Shown: one piece after another, positions 18,924 to 25,985 of the stretch
Layout: the number at the start of each line of letters is the position of its first letter
Numbering within the stretch: the first letter of the stretch is position 1
From: Nocardioides alkalitolerans DSM 16699
GTDB taxonomy: Bacteria > Actinomycetota > Actinomycetes > Propionibacteriales > Nocardioidaceae
Assembly: GCF_000426525.1 (NCBI RefSeq)
Contig: NZ_KE384533.1
Location: 784,562 to 848,561 of the forward strand
Direction of reading: 5' to 3'
DNA: 64,000 nucleotides
Notes under the pieces: model-generated
Told to the model about the DNA's origin: nothing
The model's database searches: none
Seen by the model: only the letters and a program-made list of their open reading frames with translations
Translations under genes and position numbers: made by a program

Positions 18924-19585
18924 GCCGCGGCCTCGGTCGGGTCGGTGGCCCGATCCGCGACCGGTCCGTAGAGGGCGACCGGCGCGCCGGTGACGAGCGC
19001 CCAGTAGCGGTCGCCCCAGCTCCAGTGCCACCACTCGGTCGGGTAGTTGACGAGCCCGGCGCCGCCGAGCACCCCGGCGAGCAGCACGCGGTGGGCGCGC
19101 GCCCGGGCCGAGATGTCGGGGGCGTCGAGGTAGCAGCGCCCGCCGGAGGCCTCCGGGGTGGCGTCGATCGGGGTGCCGAGGTCGAGGTCGGCACCCGTGC
19201 CGTCGGGGCCGGGGTCGACCGCGAGGTCCACCAGCGTCAGGTCGACCGCCGCGCCGGCCACGTGCGGGGCGACGGCGACGGGCGACACGAACCGACTGGT
19301 GAGGTGCTCGAGCTCGTCGGTGGAGACGCCCGGGTGGGCGGCGAGCACCTCGGCCGCGTAGCGCTCGATGATGGCCCGCTGGTCGACCACCGAGCGGTGG
19401 CCCTCGACCACGCGCAGGCCGATGCCGGCGGGGAGGGCTGTCCGGGCCCGCGCGAGGCGAGCCGCGAGACCGGCGCGGACCCGGGCGTGCGCCGTACCGA
19501 ACGAGGCGTCGAGCGCCACCAGCGGCTCGCCGCACTCGCGCACCGGCACGGCACCGACCCGCGGGTCGGAGAGGAGGATCGTCAT
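18920..19585 (-). CDS. VanX-type D-alanyl-D-alanine dipeptidase
   Basis: 221 residues, no signal peptide, so cytoplasmic as VanX is. Motifs in order: EGHRS with R64 (VanX Arg71), zinc ligands H108 and D115 in PHVAGAAVDLTL, and YPTEWWHW with catalytic E184 and zinc ligand H187. VanX hydrolyses free D-Ala-D-Ala so that only the alternative dipeptide enters the wall; a recycling role (DdpX-like) is also possible. It is the first gene of the six-gene overlapping operon, so its upstream region (19586-19736) should hold the promoter. No clear Shine-Dalgarno is seen. Confidence 0.9.
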   Translation of the reverse strand: MTILLSDPRVGAVPVRECGEPLVALDASFGTAHARVRAGLAARLARARTALPAGIGLRVVEGHRSVVDQRAIIERYAAEVLAAHPGVSTDELEHLTSRFVSPVAVAPHVAGAAVDLTLVDLAVDPGPDGTGADLDLGTPIDATPEASGGRCYLDAPDISARARAHRVLLAGVLGGAGLVNYPTEWWHWSWGDRYWALVTGAPVALYGPVADRATDPTEAAA

Positions 19586-19736
19586 GGGTCAACGGTCGCT
19601 CCGGCCGGGGGTGCGCCGCCTCCACCCGAGGTGCCGGAGCGCTGACCTCGAGGACGAGCCTCTGGCCGTGAGGACGAGCGACCGTCGCCCGTCCGGAGGA
19701 GCCGCGCGCCCGGGAGGACGAGACCGGGCGCCGGGG

Positions 19737-20315
19737 TCAGGTGCGGCGGAGCAGCAGGTGCGTGACCCCGCGGCCCGCGACCACCTCGGGGTCGCCGAAG
19801 GTGACGGGACCGTGCGCCAGTGCACCGAAGTAGGGGCGGCCGGAGCCGAGGACGACGGGCACCAGGTCGATCATCACCTCGTCGACGAGGCCGAGGTCGA
19901 GCGCCTGGCGGCCCACCTGGCCCGCTGCGACGGCCACGATCCCGTCCCCGGCGATCTCGCTCGCGCGGGCGACGGCGGTGGCCACGTCGTCGGTGAACTC
20001 CACGGGCGCGTCGGCGCGCGGCCAGCCGGTGGGCACGGAGTGGCTGACGACCACCATCGGCGCGTCGAACGGGTGCCGCCCGTCCCAGCCGCCCGTGAGG
20101 TCGAAGAGCCGGCGGCCGACGACGAGCGCCCGGACGTCCGCGACCCAGGCGCGCCAGTAGGAGGCGCTCGGCTCGTCGATCTGGAAGGTGATGCCGGGGT
20201 GCTCGACCCTCTCGCTGCCGTTCTCGTACCAGCCGAAGAGCCGGTCGCAGCGGTCGTCCTCGTCGGCGACGAAGCCGTCGAGGCTCATCGAGGCGGACGT
20301 GCGGACGCGGGCCAT
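19737..20315 (-). CDS. Dihydrofolate reductase-like (RibD C-terminal) family protein
   Basis: 192 residues with a strong GGAGAGGAG ribosome-binding site. It opens with MARVRTSASMSLDGFVA, typical of the RibD_C/YyaP family, and contains ALVVGRRLFDLTGGW, a Gly-rich IAVAAGQVGRQAL segment and VDEVMIDLVPVVLGSGRPYF. These are NADPH-using reductase-like proteins whose substrate is usually unknown; true DHFR activity should not be assumed. The 150 bp to the VanX-like gene hold no evident gene. Confidence 0.88.
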   Translation of the reverse strand: MARVRTSASMSLDGFVADEDDRCDRLFGWYENGSERVEHPGITFQIDEPSASYWRAWVADVRALVVGRRLFDLTGGWDGRHPFDAPMVVVSHSVPTGWPRADAPVEFTDDVATAVARASEIAGDGIVAVAAGQVGRQALDLGLVDEVMIDLVPVVLGSGRPYFGALAHGPVTFGDPEVVAGRGVTHLLLRRT

Positions 20316-20384
20316 CGCGGTCTCCTCTCCCTCGGGCGACGCGGGTGCGTCGCCCTCAGGTCCGACCGGGCGCGAGCCCCGGAC

Positions 20385-21035
20385 TCATCGGTCGGCGAGC
20401 ACCATCGACGTGCCGAGGCCGATCATGAGTGCGCCGCCGGTGGCACCGAGCCCGTCGAGCCGCTGCGGCTTGCGGGCGAACCACTCCCGGGCGCGGGACG
20501 CCGCCAGTGCCCACACGGAGTCCGACACGACCGCGAGCAGGCTGAAGACCAGTCCGAGGAGCGCGACCTGGAGGCCGGTCGTGCCCGCGCCGGGGTTCGT
20601 GAACTGCGGCAGGAACGCGACGAAGAAGACGAGCGTCTTCGGGTTGGTGGCGCCGACGGTGGCGCCGATGCGCAGCGACGTCCACGGCGACGTACGGCGG
20701 ACCGCCCCACCGTCGGCGTCCACCTCGGCGAGCGCCCGCCGGGCGTCGCCGCGGCGGCGGATCGCCTGGATGCCGAGCCACACGACGTACGCGGCACCCG
20801 CCACCTTGATCACCGTGTAGGCCGTCACGCTCGCGGCGACGAGTGCGCCCAGGCCGACGGCCACGAGCAGCACCTGGAGCAGCACGCCGACGGCGTTGCC
20901 CACCACGGAGAGCAGGGCGTCGCGGCGGCCGACGGTCAGGGCGCGACCGATCGTGAAGAGCAGGCTCGGGCCCGGGACCTGGATGAACAGGATCGCCGCG
21001 AGCAGGAACGCGGCCCACTGGTGCTGACTCGGCAT
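20385..21035 (-). CDS. LysE/RhtB-family amino-acid exporter
   Basis: 216 residues with about six membrane helices. The LysE signature is visible: FIQVPGPSLLFTIGRALTVGRRDAL at the N terminus, AYVVWLGIQAIR and the NPKTLVFFVAFLPQF stretch. Such proteins export amino acids or small metabolites by proton exchange. It follows the RibD-like gene on the same strand with a 69-bp gap. Confidence 0.9.
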   Translation of the reverse strand: MPSQHQWAAFLLAAILFIQVPGPSLLFTIGRALTVGRRDALLSVVGNAVGVLLQVLLVAVGLGALVAASVTAYTVIKVAGAAYVVWLGIQAIRRRGDARRALAEVDADGGAVRRTSPWTSLRIGATVGATNPKTLVFFVAFLPQFTNPGAGTTGLQVALLGLVFSLLAVVSDSVWALAASRAREWFARKPQRLDGLGATGGALMIGLGTSMVLADR

Positions 21036-21107
21036 GGTGCCAGTGTGCGCGTACGGCGCCCGCCGCGCAGCGGGTTATCAGCGCGTGGGCGGGTGGGGTG
21101 CGCCACG

Positions 21108-21178
21108 GCGGGTCGGGTCGGGTCGGGCGGTCGGGTCGGGCGGTCGGGTGAGGCGGCGCCGGCGGTCGGGTCGGGTCA
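21108..21178 (+). repeat. GGGTC-rich simple repeat
   Basis: A run of GGGTC and GGGCGGTC units fills most of the gap between the LysE gene and the TetR-family gene and reaches the TetR stop. Possibly a slipped-strand repeat; no gene is seen in it. Confidence 0.7.
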
Positions 21179-21742
21179 GCCGGCGCCGGCGACACCGAGG
21201 GCGCGGAGCGCCATCGTCGAGAGCAGGTCGCGCATGGCGGCGTCGTCGAGCAACCCGCTGTGCGGCGTGGAGTTGAGCAGCCCGAACGTGGCGTGGGCGG
21301 CGGCGCGGGCGGCGTCGAGGGTGCGGCCGGGGTCGGTCTCGCGCAGGCGGGTGACCCACACGTCGACGTACGCCCGCTGCAGCGAGCGCACCCGTTCGCG
21401 GGCCTCGTCGGGCAGCGACGACCAGTCGCGGTCCTGCACGACGATGAGCGCCCGGTGCTCGACGGCGAAGCCGACGTGCCAGTCGACGAGCGCCGCGAGG
21501 GCCTCGGTGGGCGTCGCGGCCCCGGCGGACCGGGCGGTGCCGACGGCCAGCAGCTCCTCGCTGATCGAGACCAGCATCGCGGCGAGCACGGCGTCCTTCG
21601 ACGGGAAGTGCTTGTAGAGCGCCGGCCCCGAGATGCCGCACGCCGAGCCCAGGTCGCTCACCGACACTCCGTGGAACCCGCGGCGCGCGAACAGCTCGGC
21701 CGCGGTCGCCAGGATCTGCTCGCGGCGGCTGGGCTCGGTCAC
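21176..21742 (-). CDS. TetR/AcrR-family transcriptional regulator
   Basis: 188 residues. The N-terminal HTH is classic: REQILATAAELFARRGFHGVSVSDLGSACGISGPALYKHFPSKDAVL. The C-terminal ligand domain carries HVGFAVEHRALIVVQDRDWSSLP, which resembles regulators of acyl-CoA or fatty-acid metabolism. It is divergent from the membrane-protein gene at 21823. The target and ligand are unknown. Confidence 0.9.
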   Translation of the reverse strand: MTEPSRREQILATAAELFARRGFHGVSVSDLGSACGISGPALYKHFPSKDAVLAAMLVSISEELLAVGTARSAGAATPTEALAALVDWHVGFAVEHRALIVVQDRDWSSLPDEARERVRSLQRAYVDVWVTRLRETDPGRTLDAARAAAHATFGLLNSTPHSGLLDDAAMRDLLSTMALRALGVAGAG

Positions 21743-21822
21743 CGGGCCAGGTTAGTGGTCGTTCACCTGAGTGGCGTCCGCGTTCGCCTGACGAGAGCCG
21801 GACGTGGCGGCATCCTTGCCTC

Positions 21823-22197
21823 GTGCGCCCGATCCTCGTCCACCTCGCCCTCCTGGCGGCGGCCGTTGCGGTCGCCCTGCTGGTCGTCGACCGCGCGGAC
21901 CTCGGCCCGAGCCCGGCGGCGGTGGCCCTCGTGACGGTGGTCGTCGCCCACGCCCTCATCGAGGTCGTGCGCTGGGCGGAGACGCCCGACGCCCGGCTGC
22001 CGGCGCACGCCACGCTCCAGTACGGCGACCGGTTGCGCGACGACCGTTCCGACGGCGGTTGCTCGACGGCGGTTCCGACGGCCGTTCCGACGGCGGTTCC
22101 GACGGCCGTTCCGACGGCGGTTCCGACGGCGGTTCCGACGGCGACCGCTCGGCGGGCGTCCCGGAGGGCCGCTCGGTGGCCGACTCGGAGCGGGTGA
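21823..22197 (+). CDS. Membrane protein, N-terminal part of a probably frameshifted gene
   Basis: 124 residues from GTG 21823. Two hydrophobic helices (ILVHLALLAAAVAVALLVV and AAVALVTVVVAHALIEVV) are followed by a polar segment ending RDDRSDGG; the frame then reads the repeat as a TAVP tandem and an Arg-rich tail. The RSDGG register resumes in the +2 frame just downstream and runs into two more membrane helices, so this was probably one ~192-residue four-helix protein. The TGA overlaps the GTG of the next frame (GTGA), so translation coupling is the alternative reading. Confidence 0.5.
   Translation: MRPILVHLALLAAAVAVALLVVDRADLGPSPAAVALVTVVVAHALIEVVRWAETPDARLPAHATLQYGDRLRDDRSDGGCSTAVPTAVPTAVPTAVPTAVPTAVPTATARRASRRAARWPTRSG
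22051..22148 (+). repeat. 12-bp tandem repeat with one 14-bp unit
   Basis: Units of GACGGCSGTTCC run from 22051 to about 22148. All are 12 bp except the first, 22051-22064, which reads GACGGCGGTTGCTC, 14 bp. As 12 is a multiple of three, unit gain or loss would not shift the frame, but the extra 2 bp does. In the intact register the repeat encodes Ser-Asp-Gly-(Gly/Arg) units. Confidence 0.85.
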
Positions 22198-22403
22198 CGC
22201 CGGCACGGCTCCTCGCCATCACGCTCGTCGTCTGCGTGGCCATGACCGTCGTCTGGCTCGCGCCGTTCGACGCGTGGTGGTGGAGCATCGTCTCGTACGC
22301 GCCATCTCTCGCGCTGGTCGTCCTCCTGTTCAACGTGCCGCTCACGCTGTGGTTCCGGCGCCCGAGCGCCACGGGCGACGGAGGTCGGGCCGTCGTTCGC
22401 TGA
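22194..22403 (+). CDS. Small membrane protein, C-terminal part of a probably frameshifted gene
   Basis: 69 residues if started at GTG 22194, which overlaps the stop of the upstream frame. It has two hydrophobic helices (LLAITLVVCVAMTVVWLAPF and YAPSLALVVLLFNVPLTLWF) and a short charged tail. The open frame extends upstream through the repeat as GGSDGRSDGG and GDRSAGVPEGRSVADSE, which reads like real protein, supporting fusion to the N-terminal part by repair of the 2-bp shift. Family not recognised. Confidence 0.45.
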   Translation: MTPARLLAITLVVCVAMTVVWLAPFDAWWWSIVSYAPSLALVVLLFNVPLTLWFRRPSATGDGGRAVVR

Positions 22404-22440
22404 GCCCGGGGTCGGTGGGGTTCGGATCGCCTGGCTCGAT

Positions 22441-23889
22441 CTAGGTCCGGCGGTGGAAGGTGACGGCGCCGGCCTCGGACCAGGTGGTCGCGTACGTCGG
22501 GTCGTGGGCGCGGTGGTGGTGATGGGCGCAGAGCAGGACGAGGTTGGCGAGGTCGGTGCGTCCACCGGCGTTCCACGGGTTGCGGTGGTGGCGTTCGCAC
22601 CAGGCGGCGGGGATGTCGCAGCCCTCGGTCTGGCACGCGAGGTGAGCGACGGCGTGGGCGCGTGCTTGGTGGTGGCTGAAGAGCCTCGCGGAGCGGCCGA
22701 GGTCAAGCGGGACCGAGGCGCCGCCCATGACGGCAGGGATCAGTGCGTGCTGGCACGCGAGGCGGCGTGCCTGGGCGGCGGAGATCTCCCCGCCGGTGTC
22801 GAGGGTGACCGCGCCGAGGGCCTCGGTGAGCTTGTCGAGCTCGACGGTGGCGACCACCGCGACCGGTGAGCCGCCCTGGGTGGGTAGGCCGTCGACGGGG
22901 AGGTGCTCGACGAGAGCGCAGAACGCCTGCCCGCGGCGGACCTCGGCGGGGATTCGCTGCCCGTCACCCGCGCCCGCAGAGCCCACACCGTTGGAGCCCG
23001 CACCGTCGGCGCCCGTGCCGTTCGCCGCGGCGCTCGTCGTGCCGGTGCTACCGGGGCCGTGGCCCGCCGCGGTGCCCGTCGTACCGGAGGAGTGGTGGTC
23101 GCAGCGTGGGTTCGTGTACGCCTCGAGTGCCCGCGACAGCACCGCCGCCGACAGGTCGGGGATGAGTCCGGTGATGCGGGTGGTGCCGTCCCCCTGGGGT
23201 GACAACGTCAACCGCGTCCGGACGCGCGCCCGCGCCTCCTCCGCGTTCAGGACCGCCTCCTCGTGCGCGTCGGCCCGCTCGGGCGCCACCGCGCGCAGCA
23301 GGTGACGGCCCAGGCGTCGTACCTGCTTCGGGGTGAAGTCCGCGCACTCGCCCAACAGGTGCGCCTCCGCCCGCGCCACCACGTCCGGGTCGAGATCCGC
23401 GGGCAGCTCCTCGAGTGCGTCGAGCACCGCGGCGGCATGCCCGACCGACACCTCACCCGCGCCCAAAGCAGCCCGCGTCGCGTCGTACCCCTCGAGGCGC
23501 GACGCGAGGCGTTCCTCGAACCGCAACCGTCCCGGGTCCTGCCGGGTCGCCTGCGCCAGCCACGCCGCGGCCGAACGGGCCCCGTCCGCGGCGGCCACGT
23601 CGGACGCGCCGGCGAGGACCCGTAGCCGCAGCGCCGAGACCCGTTCCCCGATGCGCGCCAGCTCGACCAGGAGCGCGGCCTTGGTGGGGGCGTCGAGCCA
23701 GTCGGGGTCCGTGCCGGTGTAGGCCAGCTGGTCCAGCGACTCGACGAGCTCGGCGGCGCAGTAGAGCCACGGGTGCGCCCCCGCCGGGTCACCTACCGGG
23801 TCACCGGCCGGGTCGCTGGAGGACCACTGCGCGAACGTCTCCCACGTCACGCGTCCACCTCGCTGCGCCAGCACCGACCGCCCTGTCAT
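22441..23889 (-). CDS. DUF222 and HNH-endonuclease domain protein
   Basis: 482 residues from ATG 23889; a TAGCGT hexamer 7 nt upstream suggests a leaderless start. The DUF222 region covers the first ~300 residues (LYCAAELVESLDQLAYTG, AALGAGEVSVGHAAAVLDAL). A Gly/Thr/Ser/Ala-rich low-complexity insert (~300-340) precedes the C-terminal HNH motif CDIPAAWCERHHRNPW and LANLVLLCAHHHHRAH. These proteins occur in many copies in actinobacterial genomes and are often near palindromic repeats like those just upstream (24.0 kb). Nuclease activity is predicted; a biological role is not established. Confidence 0.9.
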   Translation of the reverse strand: MTGRSVLAQRGGRVTWETFAQWSSSDPAGDPVGDPAGAHPWLYCAAELVESLDQLAYTGTDPDWLDAPTKAALLVELARIGERVSALRLRVLAGASDVAAADGARSAAAWLAQATRQDPGRLRFEERLASRLEGYDATRAALGAGEVSVGHAAAVLDALEELPADLDPDVVARAEAHLLGECADFTPKQVRRLGRHLLRAVAPERADAHEEAVLNAEEARARVRTRLTLSPQGDGTTRITGLIPDLSAAVLSRALEAYTNPRCDHHSSGTTGTAAGHGPGSTGTTSAAANGTGADGAGSNGVGSAGAGDGQRIPAEVRRGQAFCALVEHLPVDGLPTQGGSPVAVVATVELDKLTEALGAVTLDTGGEISAAQARRLACQHALIPAVMGGASVPLDLGRSARLFSHHQARAHAVAHLACQTEGCDIPAAWCERHHRNPWNAGGRTDLANLVLLCAHHHHRAHDPTYATTWSEAGAVTFHRRT

Positions 23890-23982
23890 GACACCAACGC
23901 TAGGGGTCACCACCGACAACGCCGGCCCCCAGATCCAGGGCCTGTGGACAACCTCCGAGCACCGCTCAGCGCCCCCCGGGCG

Positions 23983-24175
23983 ACGTGGTTTCGAGACGCT
24001 CGCGTGGTTTCGAGACGCTCGCTGCGCTCGCTCCTCAACCACCGGAGACGCCCGCGTGGTTTCGAGACGGCCGCGGGCGGCCTCCTCAACCACCGCAAGA
24101 GGCGCGCGCCTCAACCACCGTGGGCGCGGACGGCCTCCTCGACCACCGCGGGCGGCGCCCACCCCTCAACCACCA
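23983..24175 (+). repeat. REP-like palindromic repeat cluster
   Basis: This holds most of the 378-bp gap between the DUF222-HNH gene and the carboxylase operon. Element 24004-24042 runs from GTGGTTTCGAGACGCTCGC to CTCCTCAACCAC and its ends are inverted repeats around TGCGC. A half copy precedes it (23985-24003), a variant follows at 24056-24093, and degenerate pieces end at 24118, 24147 and 24173 in CAACCAC or GACCAC. No gene is seen in it. A related copy lies within the carboxylase beta gene at 25130-25170. Confidence 0.85.
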
Positions 24176-24267
24176 GGACGCTCCCCTCCCCGACCACTCC
24201 CGCGCGCTCTGCGACCGCGACGCACCCGCCCCTCGACACCCCGGTTAACGATCGCTAACCTGACCGC

Positions 24268-25980
24268 GTGGCCGCACCCGAGACCCCCGCACCCCGCACC
24301 CCGCGCGAGCCGGAGCCCGAGCCCGGGCCCGCGCGCTCGCTGCGCGAGCTGACCGAGGACCTCCGGGCGCGTCTCGAGGTCGTCCGACGGGGCGGGTCGG
24401 AGCGGGCCCGGGCCAAGCACGAGGCGCGCGGCAAGCTGCTGCCCCGCGACCGGGTCGACCGCCTCCTCGACCCCGGCAGCCCCTTCCTCGAGCTCGCCCC
24501 CCTCGCTGCGACCGGCATGTACGGCGCCCCCGGCAGCAACGACACGGGGGCCGACACCGGGGCCGACGCGGTCCCCTCCGCCGGCGTGATCACCGGCATC
24601 GGTCTCGTCCACGGCCGCCCGGTGATGGTCGTGGCGAACGACGCGACCGTGAAGGGCGGCACCTACTACCCGCTGACGGTGAAGAAGCACCTGCGCGCCC
24701 AGACCGTCGCGGCCGAGAACCGGCTGCCGTGCCTCTACCTGGTCGACTCCGGCGGCGCGTTCCTGCCGATGCAGGACGAGGTCTTCCCTGACCGGGAGCA
24801 CTTCGGCCGCATCTTCTTCAACCAGGCCCAGATGTCCGCACGCGGCATCCCGCAGCTCGCCGCGGTGATGGGGTCCTGCACCGCGGGCGGCGCCTACGTG
24901 CCCGCGATGAGCGACGAGACCGTCATCGTGAAGGAGCAGGGCACGATCTTCCTGGGCGGCCCGCCGCTCGTGAAGGCCGCGACCGGTGAGGTCGTCACCG
25001 CGGAGGAGCTCGGCGGCGGCGACGTGCACGCCCGTACGTCGGGGGTCGTCGACCACCTCGCCGACGACGACGCCCACGCCCTCGACATCCTGCGCAGCAT
25101 CGTCGCCACGCTCCCCGGCTCGGCGCCGGGTGGTTGCGAGACAGGCGCTGCGCGCCTTCCCCCACCACCGCACGGCGGGGACGCCCCGACCGCCCCCGAG
25201 CCCCCGGCGTACCCCCTCGACTCGGTCTACGACGTCGTCCCCACCGACGCGCGCACGCCGTACGACGTGCGCGAGGTCGTCCGGCGCCTGGTCGACGGCT
25301 CGCACTTCCACGAGTTCAAGCAGCTGTACGGCGAGACCCTCGTGACCGGCTTCGCGCGCATCGAGGGCCACGAGGTCGGCATCGTCGCCAACAACGGCAT
25401 CCTCTTCAGCGAGTCCGCGCTCAAGGGCGCCCACTTCGTCGAGCTGTGCAACCAGCGGAAGGTGCCGCTGCTGTTCCTGCAGAACATCACCGGCTTCATG
25501 GTCGGGCGCGAGTACGAGAACCGGGGCATCGCGCGCGACGGCGCCAAGCTCGTCACCGCGGTCGCGTCCAGCGTCGTCCCGAAGCTCACCGTCGTCATCG
25601 GCGGCTCGTACGGCGCGGGCAACTACGGCATGTGCGGCCGCGCCTACGACCCCCGCTTCCTGTGGATGTGGCCGAACGCCCGCATCTCCGTCATGGGCGG
25701 CGAGCAGGCCGCCTCCGTGCTCGCGACGGTGCGCCGCGACGGCCTCGAGTCCCGCGGCGAGGAGTGGTCGGCCGACGACGAGGAGGCCTTCAAGGCCCCC
25801 ATCCGCGACCAGTACGAGACGCAGGGCTCGCCCTACTACTCCACCGCCCGCCTCTGGGACGACGGCGTGATCGACCCCGCCGACACCCGCCGCGTCGTCG
25901 CGATGGCGCTCGAGGTCGCCGCCCGCGCCGCCGTCGAGGACCCGATCCCCGCGCCGTCCTTCGGCGTCTTCCGGATGTGA
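24268..25980 (+). CDS. Acyl-CoA carboxylase, carboxyltransferase beta subunit (methylcrotonyl-CoA type)
   Basis: 570 residues from GTG 24268, with TAACCT six nt upstream (leaderless). Crotonase-fold carboxyltransferase: KHEARGKLLPRDRVDRLLDPG, GVITGIGLVHGRPVM, LVDSGGAFLPMQ, MGSCTAGGAYVPAMSDE, and in the second half LLFLQNITGFMVGREYE, GGSYGAGNYGMCGRAY and SVMGGEQAASVL. Length and the FLPMQDEVFPDREHFGRIFFNQA stretch fit methylcrotonyl-CoA carboxylase of leucine breakdown. The inter-lobe linker (residues ~287-301) is encoded by a palindromic repeat copy and is probably tolerated. The alpha subunit gene follows after 5 bp. Confidence 0.9.
   Translation: MAAPETPAPRTPREPEPEPGPARSLRELTEDLRARLEVVRRGGSERARAKHEARGKLLPRDRVDRLLDPGSPFLELAPLAATGMYGAPGSNDTGADTGADAVPSAGVITGIGLVHGRPVMVVANDATVKGGTYYPLTVKKHLRAQTVAAENRLPCLYLVDSGGAFLPMQDEVFPDREHFGRIFFNQAQMSARGIPQLAAVMGSCTAGGAYVPAMSDETVIVKEQGTIFLGGPPLVKAATGEVVTAEELGGGDVHARTSGVVDHLADDDAHALDILRSIVATLPGSAPGGCETGAARLPPPPHGGDAPTAPEPPAYPLDSVYDVVPTDARTPYDVREVVRRLVDGSHFHEFKQLYGETLVTGFARIEGHEVGIVANNGILFSESALKGAHFVELCNQRKVPLLFLQNITGFMVGREYENRGIARDGAKLVTAVASSVVPKLTVVIGGSYGAGNYGMCGRAYDPRFLWMWPNARISVMGGEQAASVLATVRRDGLESRGEEWSADDEEAFKAPIRDQYETQGSPYYSTARLWDDGVIDPADTRRVVAMALEVAARAAVEDPIPAPSFGVFRM
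25130..25170 (+). repeat. Palindromic repeat copy inside the carboxyltransferase gene
   Basis: From GTGGTTGCGAGAC to CCACCACCG this stretch matches the intergenic palindrome at 24004-24042 at both ends and in the central CGCTGCGC. It is read in frame as GGCETGAARLPPPPHG in a linker between the two carboxyltransferase lobes, where related proteins have a short variable Pro-rich loop. Confidence 0.7.
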
Positions 25981-25985
25981 GTGCG

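Noticed and set aside
22051..22148. Phase-variable switch by slippage of the repeat
   Set aside because: The unit is 12 bp, so gain or loss of units keeps the frame; only the single 2-bp anomaly changes it.
23983..24175. CRISPR array or insertion-sequence ends
   Set aside because: Copies are imperfect palindromes with irregular short gaps, no spacer pattern and no transposase reading frame.
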